Assembly: GCF_021462225.1 (NCBI RefSeq)
Contig: NC_061804.1
Location: 8,235,740 to 8,299,739 of the forward strand
Source of the DNA: Girardinichthys multiradiatus
Lineage: Eukaryota > Chordata > Actinopteri > Cyprinodontiformes > Goodeidae
Direction of reading: 5' to 3'
Length of the DNA: 64,000 nucleotides
Shown: positions 32,011 through 43,479 of the stretch, piece by piece
How positions within the stretch are numbered: position 1 is the first letter of the stretch
How the letters are laid out: each line of letters begins with the position of its first letter
Notes under the pieces: model-generated
Told to the model about the DNA's origin: nothing
What the model saw: only the letters and a program-made list of their open reading frames with translations
Databases searched by the model: none
Made by a program: the position numbers and the translations under genes

Positions 32011-34362
32011 CTCACTTCATCTGCAACCAGTTAGACATCATTGTGGCTAAACGTTTTTTTGTTTTTTTTTAAATATGTGCTGACACCCCCAACCCGTTAT
32101 GATTTTAGGTAAGCTTACTTTTATCATTGTGTGTCACCAGGTTTAACTCAAATTTCTAGTATCGTCTCTTTTTATAAGAGGCAACATCTCGCTGCAAATG
32201 TGGGGTGAAGTAGGTCATTCCACCACATTACTCTCTGCTGCTGCTGCTGAATGTAATGTTCTGCTCAGCAGAACATTACAGTTCTGGACTACATATACAT
32301 TTATGATCTTTCTAAGTGCACTGGTTTTCATTTCATTTTCCCTTTAGTGTACAGTTACTGGCTGTGCTGTGTGTGTGTGTTTTTTTTTTTTTTTGCACAA
32401 TCTATATAGTTTTAATGTTTATATATATATAATCCAATAAAGCACTTGCATGCTTAAAGTTAGAACAAAGTGGCAATCACAGTAGAGTAAACAGTAGTTT
32501 ATCTTTCTCTCGTGAATATTTTAAGCAGTTTACGTTACATAGTCAGAACTGGCGCCACCAGGAGTCGGGGATGAGCACCAGTTTGAAGACAGGGTGGAGG
32601 AGTGGGAGGTCAAAGATGTCAGAAACTGCATTTAGATTGTCAGATTTACTGTAGCCAGTGACATATCCCTGTACAAACACTGTGTTTTTCAGACATGAAA
32701 AATAACTGTCATCTATCTTTATTTATTTTTTTTATATTTTGTTTTAATATGACATACATCTTGTACAATTCAAGTAAGAAACAAACAGATCGGTTAGGGA
32801 TATAAATGTAAAAATACACAAACACGGTTGTGGCAGCAGCATGCTTGGGGGATTTCTGTTTTTGAGAAAGAGGGTAAAATCATGAACCTTTCAAACTCCC
32901 ATTCAGATTTCACGGTGATGGACTCCTAAAGAAGACTGAATGCTAAAAACAAATCTATATGTTCTTCAGCAAAATATTAGTTTAAGCAGAGCTATGCAAA
33001 CAGGTTTCATCCACCTGTTGTACAGCATCACATATGTTTTATGTGAAGGTAGTAACTGCTGTTAGCACTCTAATTATTGCTTATTCTCTAAAGGTTTAGC
33101 CATCTGTGCATCTCTAGGTTTTGCAAGAAATTGTTTATGGAGACTTGTAAACATCACCATTAATATTGAGGATAGAAAGGGGGGTCACATAAAGATGGGA
33201 ATGGCAAGACATTGATACAAACAAGACAAAAGAGAAGATATATCAGTAGAAGCCCATAACAGTTAAGCAGTACTGTCAGAGTCTCTCTTAAAATTAAACC
33301 ATAACAATTTAATGATAGGATTAACACCTTAAAGCATAGAGAATTAAAGGATTTACAGCTACTAATGCCGACTAAAGTTCTTACACTTGAGAAAAGCTGT
33401 AGTGTTTGCTCATGAGATTTTGCTGGAAGTTAATCTGACTTTTTTTATTATATTTAAGAACACAACTGGTTGGATTATTTTATCTGATTATTTATACATG
33501 TATTTATGTTTTCAGTAAAATCTTGGATTTTCATTACAGTTGTATAACTTCCAGTTGGAGTAAATAAAATCACTGTTGGTATTTCTCTCAAATTGCTAAT
33601 CCATGAAGCCTACAGAATAATGATTTATCACAACAGGTCCAATTCTAGTTTCAAGCAAAAATATTCAGTGGTTTTAGTCTCAGAAACCTTTATCCAAGGC
33701 AGGGAAGAGATTCTTTCTGAGCGTGGTTGTGTTTCCACTGTGGTCTGACCTGCGAAGATCAGGCAAACTAGCCTGCGTGTGTGTGAAAGGAGAACATCTT
33801 TCCTTCCTGCTTGGTGTCAAAGCTGAGCGGTTTTCTGATTGGGTCGAGGCGCAGTTCAGAAATACAGAAATCTTGGATGAGTTGAGTTGTAAATCAGAAG
33901 GTTGGGTATTTGATAAAGAGCTTTTCCAGCCCACATGTGGCTAGATTCTGAATCCCACAATTCAGACAGCTAAAAATGTTTTGATTAAGCTGTTTATTTA
34001 TTACATGTTTTTATTACATGTTTATTACATATTTTTTATCCTCTGCATTCCTGGATTCAAGCAGCAGCAGCAGCACTTTATCCATCTTTGCATAGGATAT
34101 AATTAAGGATTTAGAGATGTATTAGTAAAATCACAACTGAATATTTCAATAAATTCTTGTGATATTAAGTCTGAATCCCAAATAACCCAACCCCTTCACT
34201 CCTTAACCCTTTGTTTCCAAACATTTTGGCAAATATTTTAGCTAATATGTTTTCCAACACATACAATTGTAATCTCCTTAAATGTTAGACCTTATTACTG
34301 GAACAATCTGTGTAAATGTTTCTTACATAGAAAAAAAAAAAACACATCAAAAACAACAAAAC
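32011..34362. other. No recognised gene; short Tc1-like relic and a hairpin
   Basis: Mostly AT-rich. 32822-32900 ('ttgtggcagcagcatgcttg' and following) may be a tiny Tc1-like relic. A perfect inverted repeat lies at 32253-32281. The GT/T run at 32365-32394 is a simple repeat. Open frames near 33680-33944 overlap on both strands and look like chance. Confidence 0.4.
32253..32281. repeat. Perfect inverted repeat, 14-bp arms
   Basis: Arm TGTAATGTTCTGCT (32253-32266), one base, and its exact reverse complement (32268-32281). It could form a cruciform or hairpin. I recognise no element around it. Confidence 0.75.
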
Positions 34363-34374
34363 ACCTCTTAAGTA
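34363..34374. repeat. Left target-site duplication of Rex3 copy D
   Basis: ACCTCTTAAGTA is repeated exactly at 37211-37222. Confidence 0.85.
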
Positions 34375-34419
34375 TCCCCCAGTGGGCCCACCACCTGCAG
34401 GGGGAACCGTGAGGGACCG

Positions 34420-35728
34420 GTGCAAAGAGGATTGGGTGGCGGACAAAGGTGGAGACGTCAGCGGCCCGATCCCCGGATGCTTAGGCTGGCTCTAGGGACG
34501 TGGAATGTCACCTCACTGGGGGGGAAGGAGCCTGAACTTGTGCGGGAGGTCGAGAGATATCGACTAGAAATAGTCGGGCTCTCCTCCACGCACAGCGTGG
34601 GCTCTGGAACCCATCTCCTTGAGAGGGGTTGGACTCTGTTCTACTCTGGAGTGGCCCACGGGGAGAGGCGGCGGGCTGGTGTGGGTTTGCTTGTTGCCCC
34701 CCAGCTCAGCCGTCTCGTGTTGGGATTTACCCCAGTGGATGAGAGGGTCGTATCTCTGCGCCTTCGGGTTGGGGAGAGGTCTCTGACTATCATTTCAGCC
34801 TACGGGCCAAGTGGCAGTGCAGAGTACCCGGCCTTCTTGGCGTCCCTGTCGGGGGTGCTGGATAGTGCCCCTCCCGGGGACTCCATTATTCTGCTGGGGG
34901 ACTTCAACGCCCACGTGGGGAACGACAGTGACACCTGGAGAGGCGTGATCGGGAGGAATGGCCTCCCCGATCTGAATCCGAGTGGTGTTTTGTTATTGGA
35001 CTTCTGTGCTAGTCACGGATTGTCCATAACGAACACCATGTTCAAACATAAGGGTGTCCATCAGTGGACTTGGCACCAGGACACCCTAGGCAGGAGGTCG
35101 ATGATCGACTTTGTTGTCGTATCGTCAGACCTTCGGCCGCATGTTTTGGACACTCGGGTGAAGAGAGGGGCTGAGCTGTCCACTGATCATCACCTGGTGG
35201 TGAGTTGGATCCGCTGGAGGAGGAGAAAGTCGGACAGACTTGGCAGGCCCAAGCGCATAGTGAGGGTCTGCTGCGAACGCCTGGCAGAGCCTTCGGCCAG
35301 GGATGTATTCAACTCCCACCTCCGGGAGAGCTTCGACCAGATCCCGGGGGATGTTGGAGACATAGAGTCCGAGTGGACCATGTTCTCCGCATCTATTGTC
35401 GATGCTGCTGCCCGTAGCTGTGGCCGTAAGGTCTGCGGTGCCTGTCGCGGCAGCAATCCCAGAACCCGGTGGTGGACACCGGCAGTAAGGGATGCTGTTA
35501 AACTGAAGAAGGAGTCCTATCGGCTGTGGTTGGCTTGTGGGACTCCTGAGGCGGCTGACGGGTACCGTGAGGCTAAGGGTGCTGCGGCCCGGGCTGTGGC
35601 AGAGGCAAAAACACGGACCTGGGAAGAGTTCGGTGAGGCCATGGAGAAGGACTACCGGTTGGCCTCGAAGCGATTCTGGCAAACCGTCCGTTGCCTCGGG
35701 AGGGGGAAGCAGTGCTTCGCCAACACTG
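34420..35728 (+). pseudogene. Rex3 AP-like endonuclease and linker, open up to a deletion
   Basis: The frame is open from 34420 and carries all the expected endonuclease blocks: [10 protein letters not shown] (about residues 26-35), SAYGPSG (126-132), [10 protein letters not shown] (160-169), [11 protein letters not shown] (227-237) and STDHHLV (254-260). The linker with [10 protein letters not shown] follows. The enzyme would nick target DNA to prime reverse transcription. The frame leaves the RT at about 35728, where ~148 bp present in copy C (29336-29483) is replaced by a 6-bp filler. The open frame then runs on out of phase to 35835. The RT itself is in another frame downstream. Confidence 0.9.
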
Positions 35729-35734
35729 CCAACA

Positions 35735-37173
35735 CCAGGCTGAAGTCACCGAGGTGGTTAAAAAGCTCCGCGGTGGCAAGGCTTCGGGGGTGGATGAGAT
35801 CCGCCCTGAGTACCTCAAGTCTCTGGATGTTGTAGGGCTGTCATGGTTGACACGTCTCTTCAACATTGCGTGGCGGTCGGGGACAGTGCCTCTGGACTGG
35901 CAGACTGGGGTGGTGGTGGTCCCCCTTCATAAGAAGGCCTACGCCAGGGTATTGGAGAGGAGAGTCCGACCGATAGTCGAACCTCAGCTTCAGGAGGAGC
36001 AGTGTGGTTTTTCGTCCCGGCCGTGGAACACTGGACCAGCTCTATACTCTCTACAGGGTGCTCGAGGGTTCATGGGAGTTTGCCCAACCGGTTCACATGT
36101 GTTTTGTGGACCTGGACAAGGCATTCGACTGTGTACCTCGTGATGCCCTGTGGGGGGTGCTCCAGGAGTATGGAATCGGGGGCCCTTTACTAGGGGCCAT
36201 CCGGTCCCTGTATGAGCGGAGCAGGAGTTTGGTCCGCATTGCCGGCACTAAGTCGGTCCTGTTCCCAGTGCATGTTGGACTCCGGCAGGGCTGCCCTTTG
36301 TCACCGGTCCTGTTCATAACTTTTATGGACAGGATTTCTAGACGCAGCCAAGGGCCGGAGGGGGTCGGGTTTGGGGACCAGTGGATTTCGTCTCTTCTTT
36401 TTGCAGATGACGTGGTCCTGCTGGCCCCCTCTAGCCAAGACCAACAGCATGCGCTGTGGCGGTTCGCAGCCGAGTGTGAAGCGGCTGGGATGAGGATCAG
36501 CTCCTCCAAGTCCGAGGCCATGGTACTCGACCGGAAAAGGGTGGCTTATCCTCTTCAGGTTGGAGGGGAGTTCCTGCCTCAAGTGGAGGAGTTTAAGTAT
36601 CTTGGGGTCTTGTTCACGAGTGAGGGAAGAATGGAGCGGGAGATCGACAGACGGATCGGTGCGGCTGCCACAGTAATGGGGGCGCTGTGCCGGTCCGTTG
36701 TGGTGAAGAGAGAGCTGAGACGAAAAGCAAAGCTCTCAATTTACTGGTCGGTCTACGTTCCTACCCTCACCTATGGCCATGAACTTTGGGTCATGACCGA
36801 AAGAACAAGATCCCGGATACAAGCGGCTGAAATGAGTTTCCTCCGTAGGGTGGCCGGGCACTCCCTTAGAGATAGGGTGAGGAGCTCGGCCATCCGGGAG
36901 GGGCTCGGAGTAGAGCCGCTGCTCCTCCACATCGAGAGGAGCCAGTTGAGGTGGCTCGGGCATCTATACCGGATGCCTCCTGGACGCCTTCCTCGGGAGG
37001 TGTTCCAGGCACGTCCCACTGGGAGGAGGCCCAGGGGACGGCCCAGGACACGCTGGAGGGACTATGTCTCTCGGCTGGCCTGGGAACGCCTTGGGCTCCC
37101 CCTGGAGGAACTGGAGGAGGTGTCTGGAGAGAGGGACGTCTGGGCGTCTCTGTTGAGTCTGCTGCCCCCGTGA
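35735..37173 (+). pseudogene. Rex3 reverse transcriptase, broken upstream, open over the catalytic core
   Basis: Homology resumes after the first deletion ([27 protein letters not shown]). A second deletion of about 60 bp near 35930 removes the [10 protein letters not shown] motif, and an extra T near 36010 shifts the frame. From 36004 the frame is open to a stop at 37171-37173. It contains [34 protein letters not shown] and the C-terminal [14 protein letters not shown] and [14 protein letters not shown] blocks. The catalytic Asp pair is intact, but loss of the upstream motif makes a working enzyme unlikely. Confidence 0.9.
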
Positions 37174-37210
37174 CCCGGTCCCGGATAAGCGGAAGACGAC
37201 GAGTACGAGT

Positions 37211-37222
37211 ACCTCTTAAGTA
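37211..37222. repeat. Right target-site duplication of Rex3 copy D
   Basis: Exact second copy of the 12-bp sequence at 34363-34374. Confidence 0.85.
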
Positions 37223-38221
37223 ATTGAATTGCAAGGGTTTTAAAGTGCTGATTTTCTGACTTCCTGTAACACCAATCTGTTCTATATTCCTAATGTTAGC
37301 TTGCAGTTAAACAAGAACATCAGGTGAAAATTTAGGTTTGGCTATTATTTTTTATACGTTTTCTCCTCTATAAGAGTGTTATAGTTAACATTTTATCATC
37401 TACACTGAAAAAATATATTCTTGGTAAAGGTGAAGTAGCTGTAAGAATGTCCCATGCTAACTGATACTGCAGCTAACTGAGTCTGTTGTTAGGTTCAGTT
37501 CTTCATGATAAAATACACATCTGGGAATTTCCTTATAGAATTATAAATGCTTCCTTATTGTCTTTAATATTATCTGTATGTTTTTCTTTCTATTTTGTGT
37601 TATCATTCAAAAAATTTTGTTGTTTGCAGACAGTTTCTAAGATAGCACATGGTAGTTTTGACAGCTAGGCAGACTAATGGGCGCTAGCAACCTGGACTCC
37701 TTCACTCAGATATCAGTACAAAGGTATTTGTGAAGGTCTTGTCTTTAAATAAGGTTAAAAATTTACATTCTAAAACACATGACCAAACAAAATTATTTGT
37801 GAATTTGAATATATTGTATAAAAAAGCTTTGCGGCAAATCACTTAGGGAAGAACTTTGACTTTGGGTTTTGGTCATTGAAAAGGGCTAATGCTTTCCATT
37901 TTTCGTGCCTGTTGAGGAGGACTGAAGGAGATTTTTCAGTGGCAGACTTAAAAGCTTCAAGGTGTGCTGGTACAGAAACTCACAAATTATTTGAAACTAA
38001 AGACTGAAATAATCTTTAGTTTGAAGTAATTTCTGCGTATCTGCGCTCTTTACAAGGATGAAGCATAGCCTTGCATGCTGACGTTTACTTCAAGCTTGGT
38101 AAAATTACACACTGGAATATGTGGTCCTTTTTTATGTGAAAGGAACTGGCGATATTGGATGGGGCTTCAGCTTCTTGAATCGTTTCTTGTTTTTCAATAT
38201 AACAATTGAACAACCATCTTT
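37223..38221. other. No recognised feature
   Basis: AT-rich stretch between two LINEs with no gene or repeat signature. Confidence 0.4.
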
Positions 38222-39698
38222 TTGCTTAAAATGAAAATGGATGCTTTAAGTAAGAGTCACAGCTCTGTTGAGCCATCCATTCCCTTAGCTCTTAGCAGCC
38301 ATGACTTTATGGGATTCTTCTTAAATAAAATTTATTCTATTAAAAAGAAAATCTTTTACATACTCCCGAAGATGATTACTTCATCCTCAGCAAGTGAGAC
38401 AACATTGGAAATAACTGCAGAACCTGATTTGTGTTTGGACTGTTTTGATCCTGTGAAGCTTCCTGAGTTATCAGAAATATTAGCTTCATCTAAACCTTCA
38501 ACTTGTATGTTAGACCCAATCCCAACCAAATTATTTAAGGAAGTGTTCCCTCTGATTACCAGCCCCATTTTAGATATGATTAATCTATCTTTAGTAAATG
38601 GATATGTACCACAGGCTTTTAAGGTAGCTGTAATTAAACCTTTACTTAAGAAACCTTTGCTTGATCGAGATGACCTGAAAAATTACAGACCTATATCCAA
38701 TCTTCCATTCTTATCTAAAATTCTCGAGAAAATAGTTGCTAATCAAATGTGTCAGCATTTATACAGCAATGACCTGTTTGAAGAGTTTCAGTCAGGCTTC
38801 AGAGCTCATCATAGCACTGAAACAGCTCTGCTGAAAGGCACTAATGATATTCTTATGGCCTCAGATAATGGACTTGTGTCTGTTCTGGTTCTGTTAGATC
38901 TCAGTGCTGCATTTGATACAGTCGATCACAAAATTCTCTTAGAAAGGCTGGAATAAGCTGTAGGGATCAGGGGAACAGCGCTAGGCTGGTTTAAATCTTA
39001 TCTGTCTGACAGATTCCAGTTTGTTCATGTAAATGATAAATCATCTTTAAACTCCAGGGTTAATTGTGGAGTACCACAGGGTTCAGTACATGGGCCAATT
39101 CTCTTTACTATATATATGCTTCCATTAGGTCAAATTATCAGGCAGCATAGGATAAACTTTCACTGTTACGCTGATGATACTCAGCGTTACTTATCCATAA
39201 ATCCTGATGAACCCAACCAGTTAGACTATAAGCATGTTTTGAAGATATAAAAACTTGGATGACGTTAAATTTTTTGCTTCTAAATTCAGACAAGACAGAA
39301 GTTGTCGTCTGATTCAAAATGCTGAAGCAAGAGTTCTGATGAAAATTAAAAAGAGATATCATATTTTTCCTATTTTAGCTTCCCTTCATTGGCTCCCTGT
39401 TAAATCCAGAATAGAATTTAAAATTCTCCTCCTCACATATAAAACCCTTAATGATCTAGATCCATTATACATCAGAGATCTGATTGTTCCATATGTTCCT
39501 AACAGAGCACTTCGTTCTCAGACTGCAGGTTTACTGGTGGTTCCTAGAGTCTCTAGAAGTAGAATGGGAGGCAGATCCTTTAGTTATCAGGCTCCTCTCC
39601 TGTGGAACCAGCTCCCAGCTTTAGTCCGTGAGGCATACACCCTGTCTACTTTTAAGGCTAGGCTTAAAACTTTCCTTTTTGATAAAGCTTATAGTTAG
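38222..39698 (+). pseudogene. L2 reverse transcriptase with nonsense change and internal deletion
   Basis: The frame opens with [10 protein letters not shown] and has the L2 hallmarks [12 protein letters not shown] and [36 protein letters not shown] and [16 protein letters not shown] (an active-site Asp). A TAA at 38954-38956 interrupts it, but the same frame continues with GWFKSYLSDRFQFVHV, CGVPQGSV and FHCYADDTQ (the YADD catalytic motif, near 39160-39180) before ending near 39249. A deletion and frameshift then join it to LIQNAEARVL, LASLHWLPVKSRIEFKILLL and a LKTFLFDKAYS end. The protein is therefore dead. Confidence 0.93.
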
Positions 39699-40930
39699 AG
39701 TGGCTTAGGTTATCCTGAGCTATCTTCCTTATTTTTTACTTCCGTCTTCTTCCCTCCCTGTTGGTTGGAGTAAGGGGGAGTCAAGTTTAGCCTAAACCGG
39801 CTCAGTTATGGTTGAGGTGCAAACACACCCTCCATTTCTGCTACCTGTATGACCCCTTCTCTTTTCCAGTGGTTATAATCAGTCTGACAGAGGGAGGTAT
39901 CCCAATCCTTGTGGTTTTTAGTATAACAATGACCATCAGTGAGACCCTTTGTGGGGTGCCTTGAGACGACATTGTCGTAAATAAGCGCCGTTTAACTAAA
40001 TAATCTGAACTGAAACTATCTGTGTAGTTATGCTGCTATAGGCTTAGGCTGCTGGAGGACATAATGACCACTTTCACCCTCTTCGCTACATTCTCACACT
40101 ACTCTCCCCCATTTTGCATTGTTTGCTATTATTTCAGCTTTTAACTTTATGTTTTCTCTTTTCTCTTCCTAGAAGCTACACCTGACCTGGCTCTGTGTCT
40201 ACCTGTGACACCATTCTGGAGAGGGGAATCGTCCGAGCTTCTGCTGGCAACAACTTAATGCTCACCTTCTACCGATGGTCCACATAGCCCTGTCTTTCAG
40301 TATTTAACCTTTCTCTCTCCTAGACATGGCAATTGACTGAGCTTTTACTGTAACTAATTATATGTGCTCTCTTTCAGACTCTAACCTTGAAAACTGGCTC
40401 AGAGTTTATCTGTTCATTCTTTCTAGGTGAAACGACTAAAGGAGCTACCTCCATTAACGTTTACTTTTCCTTCCCATAGAAAGTACTTCTGGATCAGTGC
40501 TTCTGTGTTCTTTTTGTGTCTCTGCTCTGTTCTCTCAAACCCCGAGTCGGTCGTGGCAGATGGCCGCTCACACTGAGCCTGGTTCTGCTGGAGGTTTCTT
40601 CCTGTTAAAAGGGAGTTTTTCCTCTCCACTGTCGCTACATGCATGCTCAGTATGAGGGATTGCTGCAAAGTCAACGCCAGTGACTGTCCACTGTCTCTAC
40701 ATGCTCATCCAGGAGGAGTGAATGCTGCAAGTCACTGACTGGATGCAATCTGCTGGGTTTCCTTAGATAGAAAAACTTTTTATCTAATTTGAATAAAATG
40801 CTAACTCCGACTGCACTGTTCAATAGTTAGGATTAATTGGAATGTATGAACCTGACTGTTGTGAAGTGCCTTGAGACAACATGTGTTGTGAATTGGCGCT
40901 ATATAAATAAAACTGAATTGAATTGAATTT
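38222..40930 (+). mobile_element. L2-clade LINE, 5'-truncated (RT, 3' UTR and tail)
   Basis: RT coding sequence (38222-39698) is followed by about 1.2 kb of non-coding 3' UTR and an end with 'ggcgctatataaataaaact' and a GAATT tail (about 40905-40930). The endonuclease half is absent. The 3' UTR matches 2981-3817 on the other strand, which supports the boundary. No target duplication was confirmed. Confidence 0.92.
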
Positions 40931-42021
40931 ATAGCTACAGTTTTGTTTCTTGTAAAACAGCTTTAATAAATTATTCAATGTAGTCATTACACCACAGTCT
41001 TACACACTATGCAGAGTCTCTTGAAAATCAAAGGTGGCACTTACATTCAACACTAAATGAGGCCTGCGACGCCTCCAAAGGAGCATAGCTGTCATGGAGC
41101 CGATCCAGTTATTTTCATACCTGACTAACACTATTAACAGATCTCGTGCCACCATCTCTCTGGTTAGCTTTATACACATTGCCCGGTGATTGCACTAATC
41201 CAGTCAGATAGATCAGGTGTGCCGGCTGTCACGCCAAGGCACTTGGCACTGTCGCCGGAGAAAAAGCAAGTTGTGTAACAGCCTGTGAGCAGCCATGCAA
41301 AGCGGATGTGTCCTGTTAAATAAACCATTAAGACTTTATTTCTGAGGCTCACCATCCTCTTTCCATGCGACATTGCTTTCCTCTCTGTTTTGGCTTTTAT
41401 TTACATTCACATTGCCTTTTTCCCCACCTGCAGAGGAAAACAAAATGGTCTCATGGAATCAGAAGAGGCAGATCTGGAGCTTCCAAGTCATCTCAAGGAG
41501 GTCGCCCACTGCAGTGCACTTCATGCTGTTTTTGAGTCTTTAAACGAGTGGCTGATTTTCAGCATTGAGTGCTTTGATTACCTCACACCCCTTTCTGACT
41601 AGATTGTGTTTAGGATTGGAATTATGTAGCTATACAAAAACAAATATGCTCTCATTCTATAAATGATACAAAGCTTGTTTTTCAGGTGCTGTACTCTAGC
41701 ATTTAGGCACTAACAGTTGCCCAGGAAAGCTCTTCTAGTATACTATGTCTTACTTTAGGATGAAACATTCCCTATTAAAAATGTAAAAGGTCACATCTTT
41801 AGCCATAGTTTATGTACTAAATTATTATTTACAAATTTTGAGATAAATAATACATCTCTACTTATACTGCAAATATAAATTTCTTGGTAAAAGCGCTGCC
41901 TATAGAATAAACAAAGATTTATTTCCCCTCAAGGGAAGTTGGCTGCATAGATGAAGTCTCTCAGTGTATAACAATGGCTCTTATCTCTGGCACCCAGAAG
42001 GAAACAGCACTCAGGTTTGAT
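40931..42021. other. No recognised repeat; possible splice acceptor at 41433
   Basis: Unremarkable DNA. 'tttttccccacctgcag' ending at 41433 resembles a splice acceptor and is followed by a 169-base open stretch ending in a TAG at 41600-41602 with no donor. I do not recognise the peptide, so an exon is only a possibility. Confidence 0.3.
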
Positions 42022-42060
42022 AGCATCCGGAGAGTTGCTACAGGCAACTCTCCGGATGCT
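42022..42060. repeat. Perfect hairpin, 17-bp arms and 5-nt loop
   Basis: Arm AGCATCCGGAGAGTTGC (42022-42038), loop TACAG, and the exact reverse complement (42044-42060). It is GC-rich compared with its surroundings. No poly-T follows, so it is not a typical terminator. It is not part of any repeat that I recognise. Confidence 0.85.
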
Positions 42061-42214
42061 GTTTACTTTTTACTCTCCTCAATCTCCAAATATGCCTTGT
42101 TCAGATTCCCCTTCCTTGCCACAGAACTGTGCTCTCAAAAACTGAGAATGACATAATTTCTCTTTTTGATCAGACAGTTTGATAGAAACACTGTTGGACA
42201 GAAAGTTTGTTCCC

Positions 42215-42236
42215 GGGGGGGGGGGGGGGGGGGGGG
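42215..42236 (+). repeat. Run of 22 G
   Basis: A homopolymer of 22 G preceded by CCC. Its exact length is likely to vary between reads or individuals, and it could fold into quadruplex structures. Confidence 0.9.
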
Positions 42237-42506
42237 CAGAGAACAGGAACAGAGAAATTCCTGAATGAGGCCGAAATGAATAAAACAAACTAACAAACCA
42301 AAATTGGGGCATGGAGTGTGTTTGCCTGCAGGCACAATGTGACTCTGAGTACCTTCTGCTCGCCACACAGCACTTTCTGCATTAGCAGAAAGGTGAATGG
42401 TGTATTTTGGAGACAGTAATGTACACATGCAGAACAGGACTGGGTATATAAATGATTCAGTTTGCAAAGGGGCTAGTATGTCTGGAACAGGCAGTAGAGG
42501 GAGAAA

Positions 42507-42650
42507 CCCCTAGTTCACACTTACTCTGTCATCTTTACGTGTTGCTCTCCATTTCAAATAGAAACCATTCTAGTCAACGTGCTACTTCACGCTGACTCTG
42601 CGGCGTTGTGGCATGAGCAGATACGAAACGTTGTCAGTGTGAACTAGGGG
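42507..42650. mobile_element. MITE-like unit, 144 bp, 15-bp perfect inverted ends
   Basis: CCCCTAGTTCACACT at 42507-42521 and its exact reverse complement at 42636-42650. There is no coding potential. The size and structure fit a non-autonomous DNA transposon, possibly hAT- or Harbinger-like. The flanks show no matching target duplication, so the class is unresolved. Confidence 0.6.
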
Positions 42651-43162
42651 TCAGCATTGGTATCACAAGTTGAGCAATGTGTTATCATGCAGTTGCCAAG
42701 CATCCGACAGCCAGCCAAAACAGTAAGAAAAGGTCACCAAACGCAGATGTTGGCTTGTAGACACGTTTGGCAGACTTTTAAACACTTGATGGAGTTAGAT
42801 AGGGGCATTGCACTCTTTACCAATCGAAAGGCATTCTGCATCATTTGTAAACCAATAGCATTCATTAGAATTCTCGGTTTGTAAGTGTTGTTTTTTTTGT
42901 TTGCTTGAGCCCCTGTTGTAGGACTGTACAGTTAGCCGACATGTAGGATGTACTCTTTTCCAACGTGGTGCAGGATGACAACACATGCATGTGTGAACTA
43001 ATGCACCTACTGGTCCCAACGTTGGGCCACTGTAACTTCTGAACTCCCAACTTAGTGGGACCACTACCGCCAGATGCTCTTTTTGTGTCTTTTTTGTTTT
43101 GTTTTATTTTTCTGTGATTGAATTCACAGCATGCTCAGGCATGCTCAGATTTTTACTCACAT
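42651..43162. other. No recognised feature
   Basis: AT-rich DNA between the MITE-like unit and a pentanucleotide array. I see nothing that supports a gene. Confidence 0.35.
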
Positions 43163-43203
43163 CTATAATATAATATAATATAATATAATATAATATAATA
43201 TAT
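43163..43203. repeat. TAATA pentanucleotide microsatellite
   Basis: About eight tandem TAATA units. Simple repeat. Confidence 0.9.
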
Positions 43204-43479
43204 ACCCTGAGTGGTACCTTTTTACAACACATCATTTTGAAACTTTGCAGTCTCTCTACAAACTTTGCCTTTAAGTCATGAAATGTGAAAAAAACCCTTC
43301 TAGATCAGCAGAACCGTATTCCACCTTAATCCGATTTACTGATTGATGGTAGGTTTAAATTTAAGAATAATCATTAATAAAAGGCTCCTTCAGTAAGTAT
43401 TAATTTAATTTATCTGATATTTTTATTTAAAAAAATCACCCCTTCTAAGATTTCTAATTATTTTCAACTGTTTTGTATT

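Larger units (their letters stand above)
34375..37210 (+). mobile_element. Rex3-type RTE LINE (copy D)
   Basis: It starts in the GC-rich leader ('agtgggcccaccacctgcag'), about 400 bp downstream of the 5' end seen in copy B, and ends with 'gataagcggaagacgacgag' plus a TACGAG tail. The exact 12-bp flanking duplication defines both ends. It contains two internal deletions relative to copies B and C, so it is non-autonomous. The nucleotide match to copy C is close, which suggests fairly recent activity of the family. Confidence 0.93.

Noticed and set aside
33680..33944. Overlapping open frames on both strands
   Set aside because: Short, overlapping on opposite strands and without recognised motifs. 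They are likely chance frames.
42079..42467. Two minus-strand frames with proline runs
   Set aside because: The prolines come from the 22-G homopolymer. No domain or conserved start supports a gene.
43163..43203. Regularly spaced short repeats that could suggest a CRISPR array
   Set aside because: A tandem pentanucleotide with no spacers, in a eukaryotic genome.
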